Of a stretch of DNA of 64,000 nt, positions 34,490 through 46,664 are shown piece by piece. The stretch covers positions 90,240,894 to 90,304,893 of the forward strand of contig NC_089228.1 of assembly GCF_963924675.1 (NCBI RefSeq). The letters are read 5' to 3'. Within the stretch, counting starts at the first letter, position 1. The number at the start of each line of letters is the position of its first letter. The notes below the pieces were generated by a model. That model did no database searches, had not been told where the DNA came from, and saw only the letters and a program-made list of their open reading frames with translations. The position numbers and the translations under genes are program-made. The DNA is from Phocoena phocoena (lineage: Eukaryota > Chordata > Mammalia > Artiodactyla > Phocoenidae).

Positions 34490-35458
34490 AAGTGATTCTG
34501 GTGTGCTTTCGAATTTTTAATTACTGATCAGGCCAATAACATTGATTCATACAAAGATATTTGTTAAACACTTGCTACAAGCTTGCATTCAAGGATAAAT
34601 TAGGACTGCTATTCTCGTGTAGTTTATATTTCTAATAATGTACAAATGTTTTTAACCCAATGAAATTTAAACAACATGAAATAGATACAGATACAACTGA
34701 GACAAAGAACTTGCTGATGAAATTTCAAGAAAAACTTTGTGTGGAAAAAGAACATAAGAGCTGGAGTTTGAAAACGGTTCACACTGAAATTATTTCTGAT
34801 ACGTGGATGAAAAATGTTACCTGTCATATCAGGAAACAAAGGACGCTGCAGCCACCAAGGCATCAGCCACTACCGCGGCCCCCAACGGTGCACCCTGAGG
34901 GCGTTCAGGATGGTAAAGCACAGGATACTGGCCCTAGAGAGCTAAGGTGCATATCAAAGGAATGATTTCAGTGTGTCCGGACTCTGGCATCTTCCCATAC
35001 ATAGGAAAGTGCTAAATTCATTAACTGGAGATGTCTGATTCTCTAATTAACGGGAATCTTTTGATGTTCTGACTACCTGGTTTTGGTTGCAAAACTCTTA
35101 TATATCCTGGCTCTTCTCTTACCTCTGTGGAGCTGTCCCTCAGAGCTGTCTGAGATGCTGCCTCGCGGGCTTGAAGTCCTCAGAAAGGCCACCAAAAAGA
35201 ACGTAATTCTCAACTTTTAGGCTGTGCATTTTTTTCAGTCAACAATACCAAGGCGATCCATATTTACTTTCGAAAGATTATAAAGTACAGATAATCTTAA
35301 CACATACACAGATACACATAAAATGATTCCCTCACCATAAATAATCCACATGTATACATAGGTGTGTATTTCCAGATTCTCTCTTGATATAAATATGAAT
35401 ATGGATGTATAAAACAGGGATACAATTATACATGAATATATACATAATTAGATATGTT
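34490..35458. other. Unassigned sequence
   Basis: An open frame of 101 codons at 34660-34965 has an ordinary hydrophilic composition but no recognisable domain. No splice or start evidence supports it. No repeats recognised. Confidence 0.35.
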
Positions 35459-35669
35459 TATTTATTTATTTATTTTGCGGTACGCAGGCCTCTCACTGTT
35501 GTGGCCTCTCCCATTGAGGAGCACAGGCTTCGGACGCGCAGGCTCAGCGGCCATGGCTCACGGGCCCAGCCGCTCCACGGCCTGTGGGATCTTCCTGGAC
35601 CGGGGCACGAACCCATGTCCCCTGCATCGGCAGGCGGACTCTCAACTACTGCACCACCAGGGAAGCCCC
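35459..35669 (-). mobile_element. CHR-type SINE, cetacean short form
   Basis: Reverse complement, with a (TTTA)n-like tail at 35459-35475, then TTGCGGTACGCAGGCC, and a head ending TGCACCACCAGGGAAGCCC. No clear target duplication was found; flanks are AT-rich and the left boundary is blurred by the tail. Confidence 0.92.
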
Positions 35670-35835
35670 ATCTGTATATTTTTAATGGATACATAGAAGC
35701 ACAAGATATATTCCAGGGGTGGAGATAATGTAAACAATAGCTTAGACATAGGAGAGTACAGGCCACTGGGGATGGGCTGAAATGGGTAATATGGTTTGCT
35801 TGGAGAATAGGGTATAGGGGAATGTCTAAGCCCTG
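35670..35835. other. Short unassigned interval
   Basis: Nothing recognised. Confidence 0.4.
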
Positions 35836-36187
35836 CTGGGCTGCTGTAACAAAAATAGCACAAACTGGGTGGCTTATAAACAACAGAAATTTATTTCTCA
35901 TGGTACTAGAGCCTGGAAAGTCTAAGATCAGGAGCTGGAAGATTCAGTGTCTGGTGAAAGCTCTCTTCCTGGGTCATAGTTGGGGCCTTTTTGCTGTCTC
36001 CTCACATGGTGGAAGGAGCTAGGGGGTTCTATGGGATCTCTTTAATAAGAGCACTAATCCCATTCATGAGGGCAGAGCCCTCATGACCTCATCACCTCCT
36101 AAAGGACCCATCTCCAAATACCATCACATTGGGGATTAGGGTTTCAACATACGAATTTTTAGGGAACACGAACATTCAGACCATAGC
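35836..36187. mobile_element. Old mammalian interspersed repeat (class not assigned)
   Basis: Recognisable as a common mammalian repeat by the run CTGCTGTAACAAAAATAGCAC, GGTGGCTTATAAACAACAGAAATTTATT, TCCTCACATGGTGGAAGG, ATAAGAGCACTAATCCCATTCATGAGG and CCATCACATTGGGG. I recall this sequence type well but not its family name with certainty. The repeat at 41222 shares its opening segment. Confidence 0.75.
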
Positions 36188-37172
36188 AGGAAAGTAATAA
36201 AAGTTAAAGAAATACAGCTGAAAAGTTAGGCTAGGACCAGAACTTGTGGAGCCTTTAATAGTAGATCAAAGAACGTAGAGATATCAATAGTCAGTGTTCA
36301 GTGGCTTTTAATTTGATGCTGTGGATAGAATCTGCAAGTTTCCTTTCTTCAGAATCACTAAGGGTTTGGGAAAATTCCAGAGTTGTTGGCAATATTGCTT
36401 AGTGCTTTATACTGCTGAAGAGCTACGTAAGTGCTTTTGATAAACAACAAAACTACCTAGTTTTCAGAAATCATCAGTGCTTGACTAAATGGCCTCAAAT
36501 GGTGGAAGTTCTGTCAATGGCTGCTCTCAACATGAGGGTTGGAGTGTTTGATGTCCAAGAAATCGTGGCAGAAGCTGGCTGTGGTATTAATTGTCCCACA
36601 TTCACCCCCAGCTACTACAAGAGAGCCACATGGTAGCTGACAGTGATTATTTTTAATGGAACATTAATTTTTTTTCCCTCATGTGCCATGAACAAGGTCT
36701 TCTAAAGTGGCAGCACCAAAAAGCTTCGTAAACAGTAACAGGAGGGAGATGGCAAATCCACGAGGATGGTCGGAGCCAGCTGTTTTCATTTGGGAAGGAG
36801 TTTCATTATCCTTCTTTGAATTTCTTCTCACAGTGGGAAGTCATTATTATTCTGGCATTCCTCCTGACATTTTTATGACTTTGTTTATTTTAATACATGG
36901 CTCATTATTTGTTTTGGAACAGCCCTCCAAAAAATTCTTCCAAATGCCACTTCAGCTTCACCAGTGAGATGTTTCATCATCTCCTCTGTTGTCACTTGTA
37001 TCACGGGTAAGGATGTGAAGCTCTGTGAGACCTTAACATCACAGTCCTGAAGAGGTCTCATTGGATGACTAGGTAAATCCAATAACTATTGATCAGCTCT
37101 AGAACGGAGAGATTTTGTATTGTGCCTCCCACTCTCAATGGGGGAAAAATATGACTTTCCCCCCTCAATTTG
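36188..37172. other. Unassigned sequence
   Basis: Nothing recognised. An 86-codon frame at 36707-36967 has no family. Confidence 0.4.
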
Positions 37173-37195
37173 AAAACAAAACAAAACAAAACAAA
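37173..37195. repeat. (AAAAC)n short tandem repeat
   Basis: Four to five AAAAC units. Confidence 0.9.
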
Positions 37196-38103
37196 TCCTG
37201 TTAAATTCAATTAAGTAATAGCTACCAGCAGCAGAAGCAGGCCACTAAAAGGCATTTCTTTCTCTCAGCAAGTTTTTCTTTTCCGGCAGCAGAAGGGCTT
37301 CTGTGCAGAGTCACAGTTTTGATTGACTCCGCTCTCAAGCTGATGTTTACGCTGCTGCATTCATCTTGCTCCGATGACTGTGACATGCCACCCGGATGCG
37401 GTGAGGCTGACAGGGAATGTGAGGGGGACCAGACAGATGACAACGTCTCCGTTCTTCACAGCCAGTGAAGGATGATCTGTCACCTGCTGATAGGCCACAG
37501 CCTGTCATTTATTTACTTACAGCTTTAATGTGGGTAAAATGAGCAGGGGGTGGGGGGGAAGTGACAAGAGGCAAAGACAAAGTGAGTGGTTACAGGAAAG
37601 AAAAATCTGACAGACCCTTTTTGACATCAAAATATCAACAAGAGCCACTTCATACATCTCAATGGGCATGCCAGCCTAGGAACCAATTATTAGCAGCATT
37701 CTGGGCAAGAAATCAGATTTGCAAAACAGGAACTTTAGCCATTTCGTCTGTGGGAGTGGGGCAGACAAACTGCACTTGCCACTTGATTATATGAAGTGCC
37801 TTGAATTTCTTGCACATTGAATTTCTGCAGTATGCAGTGATGCTTTTGGCCAGCACGTTTTCCTTTTAGTTTCTTAATCTGCACACATTTTACAAAGTAA
37901 ATTTTATGTGCTGTGGAAATCATCATCCAAGTATCCTTTTTGCTTTGAAAGTGCTACTGGAAATCATTTATAGACTTGAAGAGAGAACCTTTGAAAACCA
38001 TTGACCTGCTCGTTTTATGTGATGACATCCTGGTTATGGGAGAGAAATGTCTGAAAATCCAGGGAAAATGACAATAGATATTTTAACTGTGCTGTTCATT
38101 CTG
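37196..38103. other. Unassigned sequence
   Basis: Contains a G-run segment AGCAGGGGGTGGGGGGGAAG at 37542-37561. No gene or repeat recognised. Confidence 0.4.
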
Positions 38104-38119
38104 TAAGAATCAAACCGTG

Positions 38120-38690
38120 TGGAGACTTCCCTGGTTGCACAGTCGTTAAGAATCCACTGGCGGGACTTCCCTGGTGGCACAGTGGCTAAGACTCCGTGCC
38201 CCCAATGCAGGGGGCCCAGGTTCGATCCCTGGTCGGGGAACTAGATCCCACATGCATGCCGCAATTAAGAGTTTGCATGCCACAACTAAGGAGCCTGCCT
38301 TCTGCAACTAAGACCTGGTGCAACCAAATAAATAAATATATATATATAAAAAAAAAAAAAAAAAAAAGAATCCACTGGCAAATGCAGGAGACACGGGTCC
38401 GAGCCCTGGTCCGGGAAGATCCCACATGCCATGGAGCAACTAAGCCTGTGCGCCACAACTAACTGAGCCTGCACTCTAGAGCCCCGTGAGCCACAACTAC
38501 TGAGCCCACGTGCTGCAACTACTGAAGCCCGTGCGCCTAGAGCCCGTGCTCTGCAACAAGAGAAGCCACCGCAATGAGAGGCCTGCGCACCACAACGAAG
38601 AGTAGCCCCCGTTCACCACAACTAGAGAGAAAGCCCGCGCGTAGCAACGAAGACCCAACACAGCCATAAATAAATAAATTCATTAAAAAA
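38120..38690 (+). mobile_element. CHR-type SINE, long form, split by another SINE (outer copy)
   Basis: The head GGAGACTTCCCTGGTTGCAC breaks after 38161 and resumes at 38380 with AAATGCAGGAGACACGGG. It then runs through the whole long body to GAAGACCCAACACAGCC and an A-rich tail. The outer target duplication is AAGAATCAAACCGTG (38105-38119) versus AAGAATCAAACTGTG (38691-38705), one mismatch. Repeated CACAACTACTGAGCC-type units lie in the body. Confidence 0.95.
38162..38365 (+). mobile_element. CHR-type SINE nested inside another CHR SINE (inner copy)
   Basis: A complete element from GGGACTTCCCTGGTGGCAC, through B-box-like GGTTCGATCCCTGG and ACTAAGACCTGGTGCAACC, to an A-rich tail with a short TATA run. 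Its 14-bp target duplication AAGAATCCACTGGC is identical at 38148-38161 and 38366-38379 and is itself outer-SINE sequence. The insertion order is therefore certain. Confidence 0.97.
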
Positions 38691-38705
38691 AAGAATCAAA
38701 CTGTG

Positions 38706-41221
38706 ACTATTCATGTGTCAAGGGGATTTTGTAAACCCAAAATATTGATCTTTGCCTAAAAGAATGAAATATTCCCGAATGAAATATTCATTAAACCAAA
38801 TTTAATGAACAGAGTGTGTGAAATATTTTATGTATAAATACAGATTTGAGCTTTAATAAAGTTTTTAAATGGTATGTCTAGTTTGGGCATTCTTTTCTTA
38901 TTTCACGACAACAAGTCTTATTAAGTTATGAAGCACCTGGGGGAGAGGCTCCAGGAATTCCCCACATACTGATGATCTTGCACTGAGGATGTGATGGTAC
39001 AGGGACAACCTGCCCGGAAGTGCTCCTTTATGTGCCCAAAGACCGCAAAGCATTCACAATTATTACTAGCAGTGCAGTTGATGAGGCCCAGGTGTTGGGT
39101 CCAGCATTACATCAATAAAATCCATCATGCAAAAATACCCAGGAACTAACAGATTTCATAAGAAACATTGCCCCTGGGAAATTATCACTGTAACCTGTAG
39201 TAGCCAGAATCCAGCAGTGCCAAGACTGAGCGTTCTCAGTGAGGCTCTGGCTCTGTGTGTGCCATTTCTAAATGCCTCTTCTGGCATGTCGAGATTTGTC
39301 CTGCACTCTCTCCATATTAAAGTAATAATCCCTCTTCTAGGCTCTCAGCTTTGCAGCAACCCACTCAGCAGGCAAGCTGGAATACAGTAGGTCTCGCTTT
39401 TGTCCTGTGAAGGCAAAATCTCTCAGGAAGTTGGGCATGTAAATGTGATTTTCCAGAATACTGGGAGGAATATTGCATTTTAATAGTGTGTGTCTGCTCT
39501 GGGAGAGGAAATGGTTCCAGATGATGCTGAGAAGTTTGTTGGGGCAGATCAGGCACAGTTCACCCCGTGGCCCCATTGGCCAGTCTTCCCTAGATGTCTC
39601 CCCTGCTCTTAGATATTCATGTCTGTGGCTGCTTCAGGCTGCAAGTTAAGATCAGAAAAAGAGCAGGCTTTGCCACGTCTCCATGCTGGGTCCCTGGAGC
39701 TAGAAATACAAGTTACACTTGACCTGTCACCTCTCCTGCAGGTCTTTTGCCAAAGAAAGTGAGATATGATCATGAACTCTGATGATCAAAGGGCCCCGTG
39801 GAATCTAAGACTCCCAACCAGCAGCCTGCTTTGCCCGTTTTTGGAGCTGGTAGTGTCCTCAGTTCCTGATGTGTATAATTTGGCGTATTCTTGTGAATGA
39901 GATGAGTGGTGAAGTAGAGGCACTTGAACTCTGAGAACCTTTTGATATTTTCAGTGCATCTTCCAAGGTTTCATTTTGTGTTGGCCAAGAGTCCCACTTC
40001 TTTCCTGAAGAATGTCAGGAGAGAAGAGAATTTTGCCCCCTTCTCTGTGTTTGGCAGTGTGTCTTTGAGGCATCCAAGGGCCAAATTACCTGTCCGTGTC
40101 CTCCTGCCTTGGCAGGGGAATGTGATGAATCCTATAACCTAGCTGGATACTGTTTGCCTTGGATTTATGTGGACACAGGTGGTGCCTGAAGGGTCCAGGC
40201 CTTTATGGGGAACACCTGTTTCCATTTCTTCTGCCTGCATTATTGCTGGGTATGACATATGTGGGGTGGGGCCTTAGGTTATATTTGCAAGATCAGCGAG
40301 GTGAAGAGAGTTGAACATTAGGATTTTATTACAGCTAAGCGCTATTGGTCTTCTCAACAGCCCCACATGGTTCTTTAGACCTTTTATGTCTCTTGTTAGG
40401 TGTTAATACTGGTGACATGGGAGGAATTAGGAAGAAAGGAGCAGAAGATCCCTGGAGCTGACCCTCCCTAAGAAATTTCCACCTCCAACTCCCCTATATA
40501 CTAATAAACACACTCCAGTATGACACATAATAATTTTAATAAGAGGCATGTAAAAAATCATTTATTATTGTTCTTCCATCAAATATTAATTGAGGGCCTC
40601 CCATGCATAATGTCCTCTGCAGGCTCTTTGAACCATGGCCCTGATCTCAATCCCTTTATTATATAAACAGAGGTAAAAAAAAAAAAAAACTCACATCCTT
40701 TTATAAACCAAAACAACCCTTTCCTATTTCCTGTCTTTCACATTCTTTTTGTAGCAAAGGTGAGAAGTAAAAGTAATTATCACCCACCGGGACCTTTTCT
40801 GCTGAGACTGTAAGCTATATCCAAATCTTTAATGTGTAATTCTTATCACTCACATTTTTATTCTTGACCCAGATGGGATGCTGGTTCCATCCAGCATCAG
40901 TCTATTCATGAAAAGCTCTAAACACAAAATTATATCAAACATAATAATAGATAAGCAGCTTGACTGAATCTTATATTTGCAACTGAATATTGTTGCCCTG
41001 TAATACCTGTGAGCAGGGATAATACTGAAGGTATGTATCCTATTTGGCAGCCGAGCCCTGATCAATGGCAGTGGAGATTGGTGACAAACAACTGGTACAG
41101 CTTGACGCATGCCACCTGCTGAAACTCACCCAGAAAGGGAGCATCTGGGGGTGGGGATGGAGGAGAGGGGGTCTTGCTGATGGCATAGAGCACAATTGAG
41201 GGAGGCACATTGCCCTCTCTG
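38706..41221. other. Unassigned 2.5-kb interval
   Basis: No transposon firmly recognised. Near 38762-38790 GAATGAAATATTC occurs twice in tandem, and 40575-40620 has a weak L2-terminus-like segment. Open frames of up to 87 codons show no known domain. Confidence 0.4.
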
Positions 41222-41664
41222 TGGGTTTCCTAGGGCTGCCCTAACAAATAACCACAACTAGGTGCCTTACAACAACAGACATTTATTCTCTCACAGTTCT
41301 GGAGGTTAAAGGCCCCAAATAAATGTGTCAACAGGTTCAGGCTCCTCTGAAGCCTCTAGGAAAGAATCTTTCCTTGCCTCTTCCAGCTTCTGGTGGCGCC
41401 TGGCATTCCCTGGCTTATAGCAGCATCACTCCAATCTCTGTCTTCACTGTCATGTGACCTTCTTCCCTGTGTGTGCAGTGTCCTCTCCTCTTCTTGTAGG
41501 GACATCAGTCATTGGTGTTAGGACTCACCCTAAATCCACAATGACTACATCTCAAAATCTTTAACTAATTACGCCAAAGTCCTATAGCTCAGTAAGTTCC
41601 CATTCTGAGGTTCCAAGTGGACAAGATTGGTGGGGTGTGGGGAGGTAACGTGCAACCCACTACA
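41222..41664. mobile_element. Old mammalian interspersed repeat with TG...CA ends
   Basis: Opens TGGGTTTCCTAGGGCTGCCCTAACAAATAACCAC and ends GCAACCCACTACA. The interior has TTATTCTCTCACAGTTCTGGAGG, TTGCCTCTTCCAGCTTCTGGTGG and GCATCACTCCAATCTCTG, all from a well-known mammalian repeat whose name I cannot recall safely. TG...CA termini would suit an LTR. Confidence 0.7.
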
Positions 41665-42227
41665 CTGTCACTCGCTTTCCGTGTTTCTTAGAATGATGTA
41701 AACAGCTGCAGTTTCTTGAATGGCAGGTGCAGATCTTTTCAGTGATTTTTTCCCCCTGAACAATGTGGTGGAGAAGTGTTCATTTTTAATTTTTGATTCG
41801 TCATCTATCTACTTATTTTTTCTCCACATAATGAAGACAAATGCAGAGATTTGAAACACTTTCCACAGGGCTTAGAATTTAAGATGATAATTCTCTGATA
41901 AATATTCAGATGTTTTTTCCTATTTGTTATTCTCACTTGATCCTCTCGGCAGCCCCGTGAAGGAGGTGGAGAGGACGTTAGTCCAGGTCTCAGCGAGCAG
42001 GACATCGAGGCTCCGTGGGGCTGGGTTTTGCCAGTGTTCCATCACTTAGTGACTGATGGAGTGGGGACTGGGTCTTCCATGTCTAGGTTAGATTTCCTCC
42101 CATTAGGTCAAGAAACAGCTTGATTTTCACAATTTTTTCTTGTCACAGTACTCAGGAAAACTCCTTCCTCCGTATCCATTTCCATATTCAGATTTTAACT
42201 TGACTTTGAGGTTTAGGGATAAGTTAG
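41665..42227. other. Unassigned sequence
   Basis: Nothing recognised. Confidence 0.4.
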
Positions 42228-42436
42228 CTTAGCCTTTATGGCTTTGGAGTCAGTCTGAGCAATGGTCTTGGCCAGGTTTTGCCAGCTTTTAAACGTTAGC
42301 TGAGTTATGTAACCTTTCTGGGTCTCGGCTTTCTCATTTAAATGGAGAGAACAGTAATACCCTTGTAGGATTATCTTCCTACAAGGAAAACGAACTTAAT
42401 ACATTTAAGGCATCTAGCAAAGTGCCTCCGAAACAG
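42228..42436 (+). mobile_element. MIR SINE relic
   Basis: Ordered MIR blocks: GGCTTTGGAGTCAGTCTGAG, TGAGTTATGTAACCTTTCTGGGTCTC, TTTCTCATTTAAATGGAGAG and CATCTAGCAAAGTGCC. Contains the 10-bp perfect hairpin described separately. Confidence 0.75.
42361..42386. repeat. Perfect 10-bp hairpin, 6-base loop
   Basis: CCTTGTAGGA (42361-42370) pairs exactly with TCCTACAAGG (42377-42386). It lies in the distal part of a MIR relic. Confidence 0.9.
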
Positions 42437-42479
42437 CAGCCCCTTTTTATAGTGTATATTTTATTATAGCCCAGAAGAA

Positions 42480-42612
42480 AGAGCGGATAATCTGAAGAAT
42501 CAGTGTTTGGGGTCTTTGGAACCAGTTGGATGGTCTTAGACATTTAAATATCAGGCATTCTATATCTCAGCTTTAGCATCTATAAAATGATGGGCGTCTC
42601 TAAATACATTCA
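42480..42612 (+). mobile_element. Second MIR-like relic
   Basis: TTGGGGTCTTTGGAACCAGTTGGATGG, then CTATATCTCAGCTTTAGCATCTATAAAATGATGGG, follow MIR block order just after the first copy. Diverged and incomplete. Confidence 0.55.
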
Positions 42613-43788
42613 GTTCCATGATTTAGGGGCAGAAGACTGAGAGAGAATTGCAAACAAAGAAGTCTCCAATTTACCTAGTTAACTCAGAGCGATTTAAACT
42701 TCAAGTAAGGAACACTTATGAAACTTCTGAATATAGTGTGAGGGGCAGAGAATGTCTGCAAGAAGCCTAGAAAATTCTTGGTGCTGTTTCAGTGTGTCAG
42801 ATAAAGAAGTGACAAATGAGGCGTTTCTTGCATATTTAAGATTGAGGAGCGGTTATTCTTTTAAAAAAAATAACATTTACTTTCCATTCTTTCAAAAGAT
42901 AATTACACCATAGTCACATTCCTCGAAGCACTTTGAAGACAACATGGGAATTGAAAGTTTTAGTGTTTCCAAAGGGATTTAGAAGCACAGAACGATGTCA
43001 GGCTCAGATAAAATAAAAATAATTTTTTAGGTCTTTGTTTACTAAAAATGTATGTCTTGTTTTCAAGCATTTTCTTCCACAGCAGTTACACACCAGCAGA
43101 ACACAGTTTGAAGCTTTTTAACTAGTGGTTCTTGACAACTCCAAGGCCCTTTCCCTCCTGCCCAAATGTTGCTTTTTCATGAAGCCCCCCCGCACCCCGC
43201 AAAGGAAGCAAACAAGCCAAAGACAGATAGAGACAATCAGCCCTTCTCGTTCAAATGGACATCTTACATTCTTTTGTCAGAAAGTACAGAGACATTTGTG
43301 AGAAAGCTGACTGGGAAACAAAATCTACATGGGGTAGCTGTGTCTGATACTGCAGTCTTTTATGGAGATGGTGGATGAGGATCTCAGACGCTCGTTGCAC
43401 AAAAATTAATATACTTAAAGCAACATTGATAAGTGGTTCCAAGTCCCAGTCCCACTGTAATCTCTTCATGTTCTCTTCTGAGTTGCCCATTGTTCTGGAC
43501 TATTTTCCAGACTTGTTTCTTGTTTCAACGCACTTTGTCTTTTGTCTGCCATCTTTCCCTTTAAAAATTTGAACCAGGGTAATCTCATTCCTTTCCTAGA
43601 CTTTGTTCTCATGTCTGTCAAGCATTAGAACACAGTATCATCCTTTTATTATAAAGGAACCCTTGTTTGTTAATCCAACCCAGTATCGACAGGAAGCCAA
43701 AGATGAGCATGCTTTAATATCTTGCTGTTGTGTAAGAATTTGTACTATCTCCATAGTTCCGTTTAGTTAAGCATCTGTGGGTTACATC
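42613..43788. other. Unassigned sequence
   Basis: Nothing recognised; a C-run CCCCCCCGCACCCCGC lies at 43186-43201. Confidence 0.4.
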
Positions 43789-43920
43789 CATGTGCCAACT
43801 CTGTGCCATTGACAGAACAATGAATAGATATGGTCTCTACCTTCAAGTAGCTTTCAGTGTATGGGGGAGAAATGAAATTAAATGTATGCCATCTAAACAG
43901 TGTGTTAGACAAAGTATCTA
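43789..43920 (-). mobile_element. L2-like 3'-region relic
   Basis: Resembles the reverse complement of the L2 3' region: CATGTGCCAACTCTGTGCCATTG, AACAATGAATAGATATGGTCTCTACCTTCAAGTAGC, then GGGGGAGA. The same layout is seen at 19630. Confidence 0.5.
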
Positions 43921-44301
43921 CTGGGAGGAGTTTTAGCCAAGATCAGTTCAACACAGTGTGATAAAACTCTGTTCTCTCTGTTTTCCTTGTTCACAAAATA
44001 AGTCATTGTGATTAGGCTAGAAGATCATTATCCCATTTTGGTTGAGTGATAAAGCCTAATTTGGTTTCCTCACAGTCTAGTTAGATTTTTCTGTGGTGGT
44101 GACATTCAATGTCCTGTAGGGAAATTGGGAAGCGGAGGGGCAAGCGGAATGGTCTAAAGAACAGGAATGAAAATTGGAGCACAGTGTTCAACTTTCCTGT
44201 ATTTTTCCAGTCGAGGGAGTGGAAAGAGCAAATCAAGTCTGCACATATGCACGATTTCTCAAAACAGGCTCATCCCCAGCTTCAATTTTGAAAGTTCAAT
44301 C
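43921..44301. other. Unassigned sequence
   Basis: Nothing recognised. Confidence 0.4.
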
Positions 44302-44317
44302 AAGAAAATCTCTTCTT

Positions 44318-44528
44318 GGGCTTCCCTGGTGGTGCAGTGGTTGAGAGTCTGCCTGCCGATGCAGGGGACACGGGTTCGTGCCCCGGTCCGGGAGGATCCC
44401 ACATGCCGCGGAGCAGCTGGGCCCGTGAGCCATGGCCGCTGAGCCTGTGCGTCCAGAGACTGTGCTCCACAATGGGAGAGGCCACAACAGTGAGAGGCCC
44501 GCGTACCGCAAAAAAAAAAATAAAAGGA
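44318..44528 (+). mobile_element. CHR-type SINE, cetacean short form, young
   Basis: Full copy from GGGCTTCCCTGGTGGTGCAG to GCCCGCGTACCGC plus an A-rich tail. The 16-bp target duplication AAGAAAATCTCTTCTT is identical at 44302-44317 and 44529-44544. Confidence 0.97.
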
Positions 44529-44689
44529 AAGAAAATCTCTTCTTAACCTCCTCATTTTCACTATGATTAGATTCTATTGTTGCATGATGGGTGAAATGTT
44601 CTCCAAGTTTCAGTCACGTGCCATGGGGGCAGAGGTCGGGAGTCTTCCTCGGAGAAGATGCTCTTTCTAAACGCCCCACCATTCATTTT

Positions 44690-45060
44690 CAGGCATACCT
44701 CGTTATATTGTGCTTTGCTTCATGGTGCTATACACATACTGCATTTTTTACAAATTGAGGGTTGCATCGAGCACTGTAGGCGCCATTTTTCCAATAGCAT
44801 TTGCTCACTTTGTGTGTCTGTGTCACATTTTGATAATTCTTGCAATATTTGAAACCTTCCACTAGCAAAAAGATTACAACTCGCTGAAGGCTCAGATGGT
44901 GGTTAGAATTTTTTAGAAATAAAGTATTTTTTAATTAAAGTATGTATTTTTTTAAAAAACATAAGGTTACGGCACACATAATAGACTATAGTATAGTGTA
45001 AACATAACTGTTATACGCACTGAGAAACCAAAGAATTACAATATCTCCGAGGTAGGCATG
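44690..45060 (-). mobile_element. Tigger-type nonautonomous DNA transposon (second copy)
   Basis: The left end CAGGCATACCTCGTTATATTG and right end ATCTCCGAGGTAGGCATG, followed by TA, are Tigger inverted repeats. The interior shares GGCGCCATTTTTCCAATAGC and CTCGCTGAAGGCTCAGATGG with the copy at 21349. It is about 110 bp shorter, with extra loss near the middle and the right end. Confidence 0.85.
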
Positions 45061-46664
45061 TACACATTCACAAAGGGAAAATGACATCTTAAAGGCAAGA
45101 ATCCTCTTTCTATATTATATCTGCTCATTGTCAGGCAGTGAGCAAAGAAGCACACATACAAAGATGGCATTTTACTTGCTGTCTTCTCACAAGATGTAGC
45201 ATAACTCAGTAGCCATCCTACAGTGTGTCTCAAAAACCTTAGTTCATTTATACTTAATTACTTCAGAAGTAGAAATGTACTACCTTATGATAATCTTTTG
45301 AAATATTAATTACTTCTGTTCCTTTATATGTGTGCAATTTCGTGAATCTTGAATAATCTTTTCGTGTTATGTTTTTAACCGGTGTGTACCATCTTCAGTA
45401 CGAGGAACTGGAAAAAGATTAAAATGAAAAAAATTCGCAAAACTGCATAAGTGAAAAGAAAGGTAACCATAAATATTACAAAGAGTGTTCTTTGTAAGTC
45501 TGTAGGACTTTTGCATCTGAAGTTAATAAAGCTTAAAAAAAAAGGTTAAAAAAGACTACCATGCCTGCTCCTAAAAGTCAGTCAACGCGTTCACACACAG
45601 ATTGCACAACTGAAAATTCTGTACAACCGGCAACACGTTTTTCATTTCAGACAGAGACCACAGAATTTGGCTAATTCTGGAGGTCAGTTGGAGCTTTTCT
45701 TGGAGATTGGGGCAGGGGAAGGCAGTAGTGCCAAACTCCTCAATTCTTCTGATGTAGCACCTATTCAATACTTAGAATACAATCTAGACTGGGTCGCTGC
45801 TAAGTTTTCATTTTAGGCAAAAATGGATAAAAAATATTAGGCGATAGCCAATCTTATGCCTCCCTCTAGAAATGAAGGAGTTACATTCTCCTGTCCTGTC
45901 TGACATTTGGTTTACAGAGGGCAGTGAACAGCTCAGGAGTAAGGTATTTGGCTAAGAGGCGGCGCTGTGTATCTATAGAACAGATTAAAGTGTATTCTTA
46001 TTCTGCTTGCTTTGAGAACAAATATTTTCCCTGAAGTTAAGTCTGTTTGGCTGGATGTGCAAGGTGGGCATGGGAAGCGGGTCACCGTGCCTGGTTCTGT
46101 CTATCAGAAGCCCTGCCCTCTAGGAAGCCTGGTCGTGGGAGAGCCACGGCCACCCTTCAGCCTGTCCTTGTGTCCTCCATCATCCCCTCCATCAGCATGA
46201 ATACTCAAGTCCTCCTACAATCCTCTCTCAGTGGATTTTTAGTGGGAATTACCTACTCACAGACCCACCGTGTATACCTGCTGCTTTGCTCAGTTCTGAA
46301 TCTTGGTTCAACCAGGTATTAGGTGTATATTTACCAACACAATCCCGGTACAAAGCTGGTACGACAAAGCGCAATGGTTTCGTGACATGTAATGCCCTCG
46401 GCTTCTTGGTAAATTCTATACAGTGTTATGCACTGTGATCTGGGCTTGCCATTGGATTTTACTGGCCTTGACTCAATCGAAAGAAATGGATTCAGACCTT
46501 GACACACCATTTATGAAATTATGCTGCCCTTTGAGCTCTACTTTACATCCCATATGTTACAATGAAACAGTATCCCTTTTAACCATCACATGATACAGAC
46601 TTGAGTATGATTTGTTGTGAAAGGAATTCCTTGAAGTGCTGGCACCTCTGAAATCATTCAAAAT
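45061..46664. other. Unassigned 1.6-kb interval
   Basis: No repeat or gene recognised. 46060-46180 is GC-richer. Open frames of 62-91 codons there show no domain. Confidence 0.4.

Noticed and set aside
38397..38690. Repeated CACAACTACTGAGCC-like units considered as a CRISPR-like or satellite array
   Set aside because: They are the internal repeats of the long CHR SINE body, and the organism is a mammal.
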